From Chimaeribacter californicus (GTDB taxonomy: Bacteria > Pseudomonadota > Gammaproteobacteria > Enterobacterales > Enterobacteriaceae): a DNA stretch of 64,000 nucleotides. Of the stretch, positions 1 through 9,333 are shown piece by piece. Below the pieces are notes generated by a model. It searched no databases. It was not told where the DNA came from and saw only the letters and a list, made by a program, of their open reading frames with translations. Every line of letters begins with the position of its first letter. Position 1 is the first letter of the stretch. Made by a program: the position numbers and the translations under genes. The DNA is taken from NCBI RefSeq assembly GCF_002858675.1, contig NZ_PJZF01000004.1, positions 62,001 to 126,000 on the forward strand. The letters are read 5' to 3'.

Positions 1-2034
1 GCCCAGCCGGCAGAAACAGCCGATACGCCGACCCAGGGCTACAGCGCCAAAACCAGCCGGAGCGCCACCAAAACCGACCAGCCTCTGATCACCACCGGCC
101 AGGCGGTGTCTGTGATTACCCGCCAGCAGATGGATGACCAGAACGCCACTACCGTCAACGCGGCGCTGAACTACACGCCGGGCGTGTTCACCAACTTCGC
201 CGGCGGCGCGACCCGCTACGACACCGTCTCCCTGCGCGGTTTCCACGGCGGCGATGTGAATAACACCTTCCTGGATGGCCTGCGCCTGTTAAGCGACGGC
301 AGCAGCTATAACGCCCTGCAGGTTGACCCGTGGTTCCTGGAGCGCATTGATGTGCTGAAAGGCCCCTCCTCTGCGCTGTATGGCCAGGGCATCCCCGGCG
401 GTGTGGTGATTGAGAGCACCAAGCGCCCGCAGTTCGCCCCTGAAGGCCATGTGCGCCTCTCCGGCGGCAACTTCAACACCAAGGGCGGCGCGTTTGACTA
501 CACCGACGCGATCAATGACCAGTGGGCCTACCGCATCACCGGCATGACCCGCAGCAGCGACACCCAGTACGACAACCAGCGCGAAGAGCGTTACGCCATC
601 TCTCCGCAATTGCTGTGGCAGCCGGATGAGAACACCTCGCTGCTGTTGCGCGCGTACCTGCAAAAAGATCCGTCCGGCGGCTACCACTCAGCGGTACCGG
701 CTGACGGCAGCCTGTATGGCGATCGCCTGAGCCGCGGCTTCTTCGACGGCGAAAGCAGCCACAACGTCTTCAAACGCTGGGAGCAGATCTACAGCTATGA
801 ATTCCAGCACGCGTTTAACGAAACCTGGTCATTCCGCCAGAACGCCAGCTACACCCACTCCAACACCAAGCTGGAGCAGGTGTACGGCATTGGCTGGAAT
901 GCCGACCGCAGCGAGATGAGCCGTTACTACTCCGGGGAAGACTCCTCGCTGAACGCCTTCGCGATTGATAACCAGCTCGAGGCCGATTTCGCCACCGGGA
1001 TGCTGGAGCATAAGGTGGTGGTGGGCTTTGACTTCCAGCACTTCACCAATGACACCTCGTCTGAGAGCGGCTACGCCACCAACCTTGATCCGTATACCGG
1101 CGCAACCGGCGGCGATACGCTCTACCAGGACGGCGCATTCACTATCCCCGGCGTGTTCGGCAGCCACGTTAAACGCAAGTACACCCAGACCGGCGGGTAT
1201 TTGCAGGATGATATGAAGCTCGACAAGTGGCACCTGACCCTGTCCGGCCGCTATGACAACCTGAAGTCCAAGGCCACCACCTATGAAACCGACGTGACCG
1301 ATGAGCGCAGCGACGATCATGTGACCGGCCGCGCCTCGCTGTTGTACGCGTTCGATAACGGTATTTCGCCGTACATGAGTTACAGCACCGCCGTGACCCC
1401 GGCGACGTTGACGGACATAAACGGCAACCTGCTGAAGCCGACCACCAGCGAGCAGTATGAAGTGGGCGTGAAATACCAGCCGGTGGGCAGTGCTTCGCTG
1501 TACTCCGCCGCGCTGTATGACCTGACCCAAAAGGATGTGGCTAACCGCATCGTTCAGGGCAGCTACTATGTCCCGGCCGGGAAAGTCCATTCCCAGGGGC
1601 TGGAACTGGAAGCACGCACGCCGATTACCAAACGTTTCAACGTGATTGCCGGGTACACCTATAACAAGGTGAAATTCAAAGACGCGGTTGACGGCAACGA
1701 CGGCAACACCCCGTACGTGACGCCGAAGCAGATGGCGTCCCTGTGGGGCCAGTACAACTCCGCGATTGGGGTGGATCTGGGCGCGGGCGTGCGTTACATC
1801 GGCACCCAGTGGGCGGATAACGAAAACACCCTGCACATGCCGTCCGCCACGCTGTTTGACGCCTCCTTGCGCATGAACCTGGCGCAGTTCAGCCCGGAGC
1901 TGAAAGGGGCCTTCGTGCAGCTTAACGTCAACAACCTGACCGACAAGAAGTACGTCGCTGCCTGCTACGGCACCGGTTACTGCTACTGGGGCCAGGAGCG
2001 CACCGTGGTCGCAACCGTCGGTTACGATTTCTGA
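1..2034 (+). CDS. TonB-dependent siderophore receptor, 5' end outside the window
   Basis: This is an outer-membrane receptor for ferric siderophore uptake driven by TonB. The frame is open from base 1, so the signal peptide, TonB box and start of the plug are missing; 677 codons are visible. The plug is recognisable from 'VSVITRQQMDDQN' and 'VLKGPSSALYGQGIPGGVV'. It is followed by a long series of amphipathic strands, and the protein ends in 'VATVGYDF', the terminal aromatic residue expected for barrel insertion. The overall pattern is that of the FhuA/FoxA/FpvA siderophore-receptor group (family knowledge); the ligand cannot be read from the sequence. A strong bidirectional hairpin separates it from the convergent glycosidase gene. 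Confidence 0.93.
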   Translation, partial: AQPAETADTPTQGYSAKTSRSATKTDQPLITTGQAVSVITRQQMDDQNATTVNAALNYTPGVFTNFAGGATRYDTVSLRGFHGGDVNNTFLDGLRLLSDGSSYNALQVDPWFLERIDVLKGPSSALYGQGIPGGVVIESTKRPQFAPEGHVRLSGGNFNTKGGAFDYTDAINDQWAYRITGMTRSSDTQYDNQREERYAISPQLLWQPDENTSLLLRAYLQKDPSGGYHSAVPADGSLYGDRLSRGFFDGESSHNVFKRWEQIYSYEFQHAFNETWSFRQNASYTHSNTKLEQVYGIGWNADRSEMSRYYSGEDSSLNAFAIDNQLEADFATGMLEHKVVVGFDFQHFTNDTSSESGYATNLDPYTGATGGDTLYQDGAFTIPGVFGSHVKRKYTQTGGYLQDDMKLDKWHLTLSGRYDNLKSKATTYETDVTDERSDDHVTGRASLLYAFDNGISPYMSYSTAVTPATLTDINGNLLKPTTSEQYEVGVKYQPVGSASLYSAALYDLTQKDVANRIVQGSYYVPAGKVHSQGLELEARTPITKRFNVIAGYTYNKVKFKDAVDGNDGNTPYVTPKQMASLWGQYNSAIGVDLGAGVRYIGTQWADNENTLHMPSATLFDASLRMNLAQFSPELKGAFVQLNVNNLTDKKYVAACYGTGYCYWGQERTVVATVGYDF

Positions 2035-2050
2035 TTGTCACTCCCTGACA

Positions 2051-2078
2051 AAAAGCCCGGCCTCTGCCGGGCTTTTTT
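2051..2078. terminator. Bidirectional rho-independent terminator
   Basis: The hairpin AAAAGCCCGGC-CTCT-GCCGGGCTTTTTT lies between the convergent receptor and glycosidase genes. It has an A-tract on one side and a T-tract on the other, so it can work in both directions. Confidence 0.9.
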
Positions 2079-2085
2079 ATGCGCG

Positions 2086-4470
2086 TCAGTCACGCCCCAT
2101 CGTGACCTCACACCCGCTTTCCATCCGCCAGTATTTGGGCAGCACCCAAAGCGGGCCGGTGACGTTTGCCACCACGCGGGCGCGGATGTCCGCGCTTGAC
2201 GCCCCTACCTGAATCTCAAACTCGCCCGGCTCCACCACCCGGCGGCCCTGCGCGTCAGTAAAGTTCAGCATGTCCGTGGGCAGCGAGAACGTCAGCCGGG
2301 CCGTTTCGCCGGGTTGCAGCGTCACGCGCTGGAACGCTTTCAGCTCATGAACCGGCCGCACCAGCGAGGCCAGCCGGTCTTTGACATACAGCTGCACCAC
2401 CTCACTGCCTGCCCGGTCACCGCTGTTGGTAATGCGGACGTGCACCACCAGTGTGCCGTTCTCGCCGGGCACCGCCGGTTCCGCCAGGTGCAGATCGTCA
2501 TAGCGGAACGTCGTGCCGCTCAGGCCATAACCAAAGGGGTAACGCGCGCCGAATGAGAAGGCGATCGGCGTGCCGCCGCTTTTCAGTTTATGGTTGTAGT
2601 AGTAAGGCATCGCCCCGGCGCTGTTCGGCACCGACAGCACCAGGCGGCCTGACGGCGGCTCGCGCCCGCTGAGGATGTCGGCAATGGCGCGCCCGCCCTC
2701 CTGCCCCGGCGCAAACGCCACCAGATAACCCGCCAGTTCCTCTTCCAGCCCGTTCAGGAAGTAAGGGCGGCCGCCGGTCAGGATGGCGATGGTCGGGGTG
2801 CCGGTCGCGACCACCGCTTCCAGCAACTGCTGCTGCACGCCCGGCAGTTGCAGGCTGTCGGTGTCTGACCCTTCGCCCACCGTGCCGCTCTGGAACAGCC
2901 CGGCCAAATCGCCGACAAACACCAGCGCCACCTCGCTCTGCCGCGCCAGCGCCACGGCACCCGCAATCAGGCCGGTATCCTGTGACACCGGCGAGTGTTG
3001 CAAGGGTTTGCCGCTGTCGCCCGGAAACACCGGCGCGCCCGCCGTGCGCTGCTCCAGAATGTGGCACCCTTTGGCGTAACGGATCGCCGCCTCCCCATAA
3101 CGGTGGCGCAACGCCTGTAACGGCGTGGTGATCTCGGTTTGCGCGGTCATGTCACTGATGATCAGATGTACCGGGAAACTGTACCCGCTCAATAACGCCA
3201 GCGGATCGTCAGCGGTCGGGCCGATCACCGCGATCTTCTGCCCGGCCTGCGGCACCAGCGGCAGGATGCCGTTATTTTCCAGCAGCGTTACCGACCGTAC
3301 TGCCGCCTGCCACGCCAGTTGCCGCGTGCTGTCACGTTGCAGTACTACCGCATTTTCATCGGCATACGGGCGCTCAAACAGCCCCAGCCGGAATTTCTCG
3401 TGCAGGATGCGCGCCACGATTTCATCAATCTTTTCAGCGGAAATCAGCCCGCGCTGCCGCGCCTCGGCCAGATGGCGGGCGCAATCATCCTTCGGCAGTT
3501 CGATGTCCAGCCCGGCATTAAAGGCCAGCGCGGCGGATTCGGCCGCATCCGCGCTGACGCCGTGGTGCTGGTGCAGCAGGCTGACGCCGCCATAGTCCGC
3601 CACAATCAGGCCGTCGAAACCCCAGCGCTCACGCAGCACCTCCGTCAGCAGGAAGGTGTCGCTGTGGCACGGCTGGTTGTCGATGTCGTGATACGCGGGC
3701 ATCACCGATCCGGCATTCGCCAGTTTGACGGCCATCTCAAACGGCAGCAGGAAGGTATCATTCAGCTCACGGAAGCCCAGATGCACCGGCGCATGGTTGC
3801 GCGCGCCCTCGCTGAAGGAGTGGCCGACATAGTGTTTCAGCGTCGCCAGCAGATCGCGGTCTGGCCCCTGTAACCCGCGCACATAGGCGGTCGCCATTTT
3901 TCCCACCAGATAAGGGTCTTCGCCAAAAGTCTCTTCAGTGCGCCCCCAGCGCACATCCCGTGAGACATCCAGCACCGGGGCCAGCCCCTGATGGCAACCG
4001 ACGCTTTGCGCCTCTGCGCGGATGGCGGCCGCCACCTGTTCAATCAGATCCGGGTCCCAGGTTGCGCCATAGCTGAGTGACGAGGGAAACAGCGTTGCGT
4101 CTTTGCACAGCAGCCCGACCAGACACTCCTCATGGAACATTGCCGGGATGCCGAGCCTCGTCTCTTCCACCAGCGTTTTTTGCAGCCGGTTGAGCGCCCG
4201 CACGCCCTCTTTCGCCTCCACAATATGGGTGCCGAGCGGGCGGGTTACCTGGCCGATCCCGGCAAACAGGCGCGTCGCGAGATCATCCTCCCCAGCGGCA
4301 CCGGCGAAATCATCGCTGAGGTCGCGGCGGCTGCGGTGCTGGCCGTCCGGCGAGAGGATCAGCCAGAAAGCATGCATCTGGGCATATTTTTCTTCATCGG
4401 TCATGCGGGACAACAGATCCTGTACGCGTGCCGCAACCGGCTGCGTCGCATCCTTATAAACACAGGGCAT
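2086..4470 (-). CDS. Glycoside hydrolase family 3 beta-glycosidase (cytoplasmic)
   Basis: This 794-residue protein has the GH3 layout: an N-terminal TIM-barrel domain with 'ATLKHYVGHS' near residue 210 and the nucleophile Asp in 'LIVADYGGV' (about D292), an alpha/beta domain with 'IAVIGPTADDP', and a C-terminal fibronectin-III-like domain ('GSEVVQLYVKD'). GH3 enzymes remove terminal beta-glucosyl or beta-xylosyl residues. No signal peptide is present, so it should act on imported oligosaccharides or glycosides. It lies 11 bp after the stop of a GPH sugar symporter gene on the same strand and has a clear AAGGAG ribosome site, so the two genes form an uptake-and-hydrolysis operon. Xylosides or glucosides are the likeliest substrates, but this cannot be decided from sequence alone. 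Confidence 0.92.
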   Translation of the reverse strand: MPCVYKDATQPVAARVQDLLSRMTDEEKYAQMHAFWLILSPDGQHRSRRDLSDDFAGAAGEDDLATRLFAGIGQVTRPLGTHIVEAKEGVRALNRLQKTLVEETRLGIPAMFHEECLVGLLCKDATLFPSSLSYGATWDPDLIEQVAAAIRAEAQSVGCHQGLAPVLDVSRDVRWGRTEETFGEDPYLVGKMATAYVRGLQGPDRDLLATLKHYVGHSFSEGARNHAPVHLGFRELNDTFLLPFEMAVKLANAGSVMPAYHDIDNQPCHSDTFLLTEVLRERWGFDGLIVADYGGVSLLHQHHGVSADAAESAALAFNAGLDIELPKDDCARHLAEARQRGLISAEKIDEIVARILHEKFRLGLFERPYADENAVVLQRDSTRQLAWQAAVRSVTLLENNGILPLVPQAGQKIAVIGPTADDPLALLSGYSFPVHLIISDMTAQTEITTPLQALRHRYGEAAIRYAKGCHILEQRTAGAPVFPGDSGKPLQHSPVSQDTGLIAGAVALARQSEVALVFVGDLAGLFQSGTVGEGSDTDSLQLPGVQQQLLEAVVATGTPTIAILTGGRPYFLNGLEEELAGYLVAFAPGQEGGRAIADILSGREPPSGRLVLSVPNSAGAMPYYYNHKLKSGGTPIAFSFGARYPFGYGLSGTTFRYDDLHLAEPAVPGENGTLVVHVRITNSGDRAGSEVVQLYVKDRLASLVRPVHELKAFQRVTLQPGETARLTFSLPTDMLNFTDAQGRRVVEPGEFEIQVGASSADIRARVVANVTGPLWVLPKYWRMESGCEVTMGRD

Positions 4471-4481
4471 GGAGACTCTCC

Positions 4482-5876
4482 TTATAAAGCGTGGGCGGAA
4501 CCGGGGGCCGGCAACGTATCCGGCGCCTGGTTATCGCGTTTTTTCGCCAGCTGGGCGGCGATTTCCCGCACATACCGGCTGTTGAGTTTGCAGGCAAACA
4601 GCAGCAGCGCCATGGCGATAAACAGCACCGACGGCACCAGGGTAAACAGCGCGTTAATGGTCGTTATCACCCCGGCAGGCTGCTGGGCGGTGTTCGGCAG
4701 ATAATCCACGAACCCGAGCACCCAGCCCACCAGCGCCCCGCCCAGTGCCAGGCCGAATTTGATGGCAAACAGGGCGGTGGAGAAGACCAGGCCATCCAGG
4801 CGGCGGCCGCTGCGGTGCTCCTCGTAGTCCACCACGTCGGAGAACATCGCCCATTGCAGGGGGGTAGAAAGGTTCTGCACAAAACTGAACACGATGTTAA
4901 TGGTGAAAATCAGCCAGACGGCAGAAGGCGGGATAAAGAAGATCAGGCTGCCGATCACCACATAGGCGGCGATGGTCCACTGGTAGGCGCGTACCCGGTC
5001 AAATTTGCTGAGCAGCGTTTCTGAGAGCAGCGCGCCGAACAACGCCGCCAGCATGCCGGAGACAATAAAGGCAAACACCAGCTCAGGCCGCATCATCACA
5101 TATTTCACATAGTAGATGGTCGCCGAGCCGCGGGTGACCACCGCCACCAGTAACAGAATGTTAAAAACAAACACCAGACGCCACTGGCGGTTTTGTGCCA
5201 GTACCCGCAGGTCGCCCAGCAGGCTGTGGCGTGCATCCTGTGGGGAGTGGTAGCGCTCTTTGGTCAGCATAAAACAGGCAAAAAACAGCACCACACCGAG
5301 CAGCCCCATCAGGCCCATGGCATAAAAATAGCCGTGCTGCGGGTTGCCGCTGCCCAGCCAGTCCACCAGCGGCAGGGCCACCACGGTGACCACCAGCCCG
5401 CCAATAAAGGAGAGCGCAAACCGCCACGATTGCAGCGAATGCCGCTCGCGCGGATCCAGCGTCAGCGAGCCGGGCATCGCGCAATAGGGCACATTAATGG
5501 CGGAGTAAACCAGGCTCAGCAGGCTGTAGGTCAGGCAGGCGTAGACAATTTTCAGTGTGGCGGAGACCGGCGGCACATAGAAGGTGATCAGGCAGCAGAC
5601 GCCGAACGGGATCGCCATCCAGAGCAGCCAGGGGCGGAATTTGCCGTGGCGGGTCTGGGTGCGGTCTACCAGCGTGCCGATGCAGGGGTCGATCAGCGCA
5701 TCAACCGCGCGCACCACCAGAAACATGGTGCCCATGATGGCGGCCGGCAGGCCAAAGACATCGGTATAGAAGTAGGCCAGAAACAGCGTGGCGGTTTGCC
5801 AGACCAGGGCGCTGGCCATATCGCCCAGGCCATAGCCTATTTTGTCAGTGACGGAGAGTGCAGGGAAACGGGTCAT
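4482..5876 (-). CDS. GPH-family sugar:cation symporter
   Basis: This is a 464-residue, 12-segment membrane transporter of the glycoside-pentoside-hexuronide:cation symporter family (YicJ/YagG/XynP type). The family start pattern 'TDKIGYGLGDMAS' and the loop 'GTLVDRTQTRHGKFRPWLLW' are visible. I chose the ATG at 5876, which follows GAGAAG and gives the usual N-terminus. A longer open frame to 6005 would add 43 untypical residues. It is the first gene of the operon with the GH3 glycosidase and presumably imports that enzyme's substrate. No regulator gene adjoins it. A perfect palindrome about 350 bp upstream is listed separately. Confidence 0.93.
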   Translation of the reverse strand: MTRFPALSVTDKIGYGLGDMASALVWQTATLFLAYFYTDVFGLPAAIMGTMFLVVRAVDALIDPCIGTLVDRTQTRHGKFRPWLLWMAIPFGVCCLITFYVPPVSATLKIVYACLTYSLLSLVYSAINVPYCAMPGSLTLDPRERHSLQSWRFALSFIGGLVVTVVALPLVDWLGSGNPQHGYFYAMGLMGLLGVVLFFACFMLTKERYHSPQDARHSLLGDLRVLAQNRQWRLVFVFNILLLVAVVTRGSATIYYVKYVMMRPELVFAFIVSGMLAALFGALLSETLLSKFDRVRAYQWTIAAYVVIGSLIFFIPPSAVWLIFTINIVFSFVQNLSTPLQWAMFSDVVDYEEHRSGRRLDGLVFSTALFAIKFGLALGGALVGWVLGFVDYLPNTAQQPAGVITTINALFTLVPSVLFIAMALLLFACKLNSRYVREIAAQLAKKRDNQAPDTLPAPGSAHAL

Positions 5877-6412
5877 GTTTATCTTCTCAATTGAGGTCAA
5901 AAAGATAACGGCCACCGGCCACTGCGTTATTTTTTGACGGCATACCGGGTGCCCGGCGACGCGTTGGTGACAGACGTGCGCTATCACCACAGAACAGGCG
6001 GGCACGCAGCCCGGCTTTTCTGCCGGAATGAGTATGGTGGGGCGTGGGAAAAGGGGAAATTGAGAAAATTAACAGGTTATTTACGTAATCTTACTTTGTC
6101 CGGAGTTTGTGAGCCGGGGCAAATTTTACAGCTTTTTCCGCAGCCGGGCGGGGCACCTGCACAATTTTGTGCAGCCCATTAAGGCAAATTACCGCCGTCG
6201 AAAATAGATAAGAAAAATGGCATGATCTGTTTGTTTAACAAACAGTGGCGGCCGGGCAATAATTCTTTATAATCACAGCCCAAAAATGTGATTGGTTACA
6301 CATCTTTATTTTTATCGGAACCTTGTAAAACTACACTACACAGCTGGCGCCTTGCGCCCGGCCATGACTTCAACCCCCTGCCAATTGGCATAACAATCAA
6401 CGAAACGACAAT
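5877..6412. other. Divergent intergenic region between the symporter and L,D-transpeptidase genes
   Basis: These 536 bases hold no convincing gene; an 82-codon open frame on the + strand has no recognisable product or ribosome site. The right half is AT-rich and holds a 19-bp perfect palindrome. Promoters for both flanking operons must lie here, but no clear -35/-10 pair can be defended. Confidence 0.6.
6227..6245. promoter_or_regulatory. Perfect 19-bp palindrome, candidate operator
   Basis: The sequence CTGTTTGTTTAACAAACAG has two perfect 9-bp arms around one base. The half-site GTTTGTT/AACAAAC resembles XylR-type xylose operators of other bacteria, although those have a longer spacer (family knowledge). 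It lies between the symporter/glycosidase operon and the L,D-transpeptidase gene and could control either. No matching regulator gene is nearby. Confidence 0.45.
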
Positions 6413-7489
6413 ATGAGCATACGCGCATTATTCACAGTAATTTTCGCAGTGGCCGCCTATAGCCAGGCTGCCTTTGCGGTCGTGTATCCGCTGCCGGCCA
6501 AAAACAGCCGTCTGGTGGGTGAGAACATCGTCATTGATGTGCCGAAAGGCAGCACCGATCCGCTGGAGCACTTCGCCGCACAGTTCCAGATGGGCCTGAG
6601 CAACATGATGGAAGCCAACCCGGGCGTCGATCCGTTACTGCCGCTGCCGGGCAAACTGGTTATCCCGCATCAGCTGATCCTGCCGGACGCCCCGCGTGAA
6701 GGCATCGTGATCAACAGTGCCGAGATGCGCCTCTATTACTACCCGAAAGGCACCAATACCGTGGTGGTGTTGCCTATCGGCATCGGTGAGCTGGGCAAAG
6801 ACACGCCGGTTAACTGGGTGACATCGGTACAGCGCAAGAAAGATGGCCCGACCTGGACGCCGACCAAAGCGATGCATGCCGAGTATGAAGCGCGCGGTGA
6901 AACCCTGCCGGAAGTCTTCCCGGCCGGCCCGGATAACCCAATGGGCCTGTACGCGCTCTATGTGGGCCGCCTGTATGCGATTCACGGCACCAATGCCAAT
7001 TTCGGCATCGGTTTGCGCGTCAGCCACGGCTGTGTGCGCTTACGTGCTGATGACATCAAATGGCTGTTTGATAATGTGCCGGTCGGCACCCGCGTGCAGT
7101 TTATTGATGAACCGGTAAAAGCCACGGTAGAGCCGGATGGCTCCCGCTACGTTGAAGTACACAACCCGCTTTCCGTGACGGAAGAGCAATGGAAATCGAC
7201 CCAGCCGGTGCCGATTACCCTGACGCCGGTAGTCAGCCAGGTGTTGAGTGACGCCAGCGTCAACACCAGTGACGTGGATCAGGCGATTCAGGCCCGTACC
7301 GGGATGCCGGTGAAGGTGAACGGCCCGCAGGAAGCCCAGCCGCAGGCGCAGCCGGGTGAAACTGAGCAGCCGCAGGCTGAGCCTCAGCCACAGGTGGTAC
7401 CGCAGCCGCCGGTGATCCAGCCGGTGAACGGTGAAGCCACCGCGCCGGCTGAGAGCCAGCCAGCGGCCACTGAGCCAAGCGCAGGCTAA
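6413..7489 (+). CDS. Periplasmic L,D-transpeptidase (ErfK/YbiS/YcfS/YnhG family)
   Basis: This enzyme class cross-links peptidoglycan (3-3 links) or attaches Braun lipoprotein to it. The 358-residue product has a signal peptide ending near 'SQAAFA' (residue 22), a LysM-like segment ending in '[14 protein letters not shown]', and the YkuD catalytic domain. The catalytic signature is complete: H191 in 'YAIHGTN' and 'SHGCVRL' with H205 and C207. Past about residue 290 the C-terminus becomes a low-complexity Pro/Gln/Ala/Glu tail, a tail type also seen in E. coli relatives. The gene is monocistronic, with its own terminator. Which of the LdtA-E proteins it matches best cannot be settled by eye. 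Confidence 0.93.
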   Translation: MSIRALFTVIFAVAAYSQAAFAVVYPLPAKNSRLVGENIVIDVPKGSTDPLEHFAAQFQMGLSNMMEANPGVDPLLPLPGKLVIPHQLILPDAPREGIVINSAEMRLYYYPKGTNTVVVLPIGIGELGKDTPVNWVTSVQRKKDGPTWTPTKAMHAEYEARGETLPEVFPAGPDNPMGLYALYVGRLYAIHGTNANFGIGLRVSHGCVRLRADDIKWLFDNVPVGTRVQFIDEPVKATVEPDGSRYVEVHNPLSVTEEQWKSTQPVPITLTPVVSQVLSDASVNTSDVDQAIQARTGMPVKVNGPQEAQPQAQPGETEQPQAEPQPQVVPQPPVIQPVNGEATAPAESQPAATEPSAG

Positions 7490-7515
7490 CGGCCCGCCTT
7501 TTTGTATGACCTGTA

Positions 7516-7546
7516 ACGGGAGCCTTGATGGCTCCCGTTTTTTTTG
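7516..7546 (+). terminator. Rho-independent terminator after the L,D-transpeptidase gene
   Basis: The stem ACGGGAGCC/GGCTCCCGT closes over a TTGAT loop and is followed by a run of eight T residues. Confidence 0.9.
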
Positions 7547-7605
7547 TGCTGGTGCCGGTTTGCTACGCTTAGGTTATGCCTTTTCATTCAGGAGCCGTTG
7601 ATTTT

Positions 7606-8061
7606 ATGCCTATGCCGCCGTTCAACTATGAGCAGGACTTCACTACCCTCGATTTCCGCCTTCACCCGGAATGCTATCAGGTCGGGCGCGGAGAACAGGG
7701 GGTATTGCTGGTGGAACCCTATAAGAGCGAAATTCTGCCTTACTGGCGTTTCCGGACGGTACCGGTCGCCAAAGCGTCCGCTGAGGCGATTTATCAGCTG
7801 TTTGAACAGTACCGCCGGCAGGATGACTTTGTCGGCATGGATATGGCCCGTAAGTTTATTCAGATGGGGTATACGCGCGCACGCCGTTACGCCAATCACA
7901 AAGGCGGCCGCAAATATGATGAGGCCGGTAATGTCCTGCCTTATAGCGTCAATGAGGAGAAGGCCGCCGCTGCGGCCATTTTTAAGGCCTATTGGGATCG
8001 GCTGCGTGAAGATGAGGATTACCTGCGCCGGAAGAAAGCCCACCAGCTGCAATATGGCTAG
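7606..8061 (+). CDS. DUF4385 family protein
   Basis: This small soluble protein of 151 residues belongs to the uncharacterised DUF4385 family, recognised from 'DDFVGMDMARKFIQMGYTRARRYANHKGGRKY' spread over about residues 80-110. No signal peptide or membrane segment is seen, and the C-terminal third is highly charged and probably helical. I chose the ATG at 7606 because AGGAG lies 11 bases upstream; an in-frame ATG at 7576 has no ribosome site. The gene stands alone after a terminator. The family's function is not known to me. Confidence 0.8.
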   Translation: MPMPPFNYEQDFTTLDFRLHPECYQVGRGEQGVLLVEPYKSEILPYWRFRTVPVAKASAEAIYQLFEQYRRQDDFVGMDMARKFIQMGYTRARRYANHKGGRKYDEAGNVLPYSVNEEKAAAAAIFKAYWDRLREDEDYLRRKKAHQLQYG

Positions 8062-8780
8062 GCAGACCTGTGGGGCAGTGGGTTTCTCCTGCCCTTCCTG
8101 CCGTTGAAGATGTTTACTATTAATCAGTTACCGTACTCTTTTTTTCCTGGCAGTCTGCGTGCTGAAAAAAACTCCTGAACATTATTCTCAGGGAAATAGG
8201 TCACAGGCTTTCAGATAATTTGTGTTAAAACAGAATCTGTTTCTCAGATTACTCTGTGCGTATCCGCCAAAAAACGGGGCGAAATAGGGATTTTCCGGCC
8301 GCTGGGCAGTGCTGATTTTCTATTGCTGCATGGCCGGTGGCATTATCACGTGCGCCTGCTGACACCTTTGCTTGCTACGGCTGTATTGCGTTAAGAAAAG
8401 AGCACCAATAAGTAAATCCACTCAATGCAGCCTCAACGCCCGGTAAAATTCTCTGGATTAACCGTGCTAATTCGCACACATTGCTAAAAGGCGCCGGGAC
8501 ATAAACATCCCGCGCCCGCTTTGGCAAAACAGGCAGGTAGTGCAATATAGCCAGGTGTCACAATGAATGCTGTGTTTCTATAAATTCCCAAGATTAAGTG
8601 ATACGGCCGGTGCTATATAATCCGGCAGGGAGTAATAGAATTTTTTACGTTTTTTTTTACAAACATCCTTTGCCTAATAGGCCAAGTTATGTTTACAATT
8701 ATAATCAAAGAAACAACGCGGCATCGGTCAACCAATAGTATGCGCGTTATAGCTGGTTTAACTAAACTAATGGATATGAT
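8062..8780. other. Non-coding AT-rich region upstream of hns
   Basis: No supportable gene lies here. The right part is AT-rich with T-tracts (8641-8660) and holds a TATAAT at 8700-8705 and a CCAAT element near 8731. It therefore serves as the hns leader and promoter, and probably as an H-NS autoregulation target (inference from E. coli hns). Confidence 0.5.
8700..8705 (+). promoter_or_regulatory. Candidate -10 element for hns
   Basis: A perfect TATAAT lies 76 bases before the hns start in an AT-rich stretch. No good -35 sequence sits at the proper distance, so the assignment is tentative. Confidence 0.4.
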
Positions 8781-9191
8781 ATGAGCGATACTTTGAAGGT
8801 TCTGAACAACATTCGTACTCTGCGTGCGCAAGCCCGTGAAGTTTCTTTGCAAGATCTGGAAGAGATGCTCTCCAAATTGGAGTCCGTTGTCTCTGAGCGT
8901 CGTGATGAAGAACAATCCATGATCGCAGAGCAAAAAGAGCGTGAAGACAAATTAGCAAAATACCGCGAAATGCTGCTGGCAGACGGTATTGATCCAAGCG
9001 ACCTGATGGCTGTTGAAGCCAGCAAAAGCAAAACCGGCAAAGCTAAACGCGCCCCGCGCCCGGCTAAATATGAATACAAAGATGAGAAAGGCGAGCTGAA
9101 AACCTGGACTGGCCAGGGCCGTACTCCGGCAGCGATCAAAGAAGCACTGGATGCAGGCAAGACCTTAGAAAGCTTCCTGATTAAGCAGTAA
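8781..9191 (+). CDS. hns: H-NS family nucleoid-associated protein
   Basis: This 136-residue protein silences AT-rich, often foreign, DNA and shapes the nucleoid. It has the H-NS N-terminal oligomerisation helices ('[16 protein letters not shown]', then '[16 protein letters not shown]'), a linker rich in Lys and Ala, and the DNA-binding core '[24 protein letters not shown]' spanning residues about 94-117, with the QGR minor-groove hook. It ends in the usual 'LIKQ'. Compared with my memory of E. coli H-NS, the coiled-coil half has many changes (for example '[24 protein letters not shown]'), as expected for a plasmid-borne paralogue rather than a chromosomal copy. It is monocistronic. Confidence 0.93.
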   Translation: MSDTLKVLNNIRTLRAQAREVSLQDLEEMLSKLESVVSERRDEEQSMIAEQKEREDKLAKYREMLLADGIDPSDLMAVEASKSKTGKAKRAPRPAKYEYKDEKGELKTWTGQGRTPAAIKEALDAGKTLESFLIKQ

Positions 9192-9303
9192 TTCTGAGAT
9201 ACCAAGGCAGCCTTTCTGGTACTGACTTTCTGGTACTGATTAGTACCGATGCCTCATATCATTGTTCAGAGACAGCGTTTTTTTGTGACCCTGAACGAAT
9301 TAA

Positions 9304-9333
9304 ACGGCCTGAGATAATCAGGCCGTTTTTTTT
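9304..9333 (+). terminator. Rho-independent terminator downstream of hns
   Basis: The arms ACGGCCTGA and TCAGGCCGT enclose GATAA and are followed by eight T residues. It lies 113 bp after the hns stop. In between is a 14-bp tandem repeat, TTTCTGGTACTGAY, at 9213-9240. Confidence 0.88.

Noticed and set aside
829-1836. 335-codon open frame on the minus strand inside the TonB receptor gene
   Set aside because: It is an antisense shadow of a high-GC gene; the product is Val/His/Arg-rich low-quality sequence with no domain, while the + strand frame is a clear receptor.
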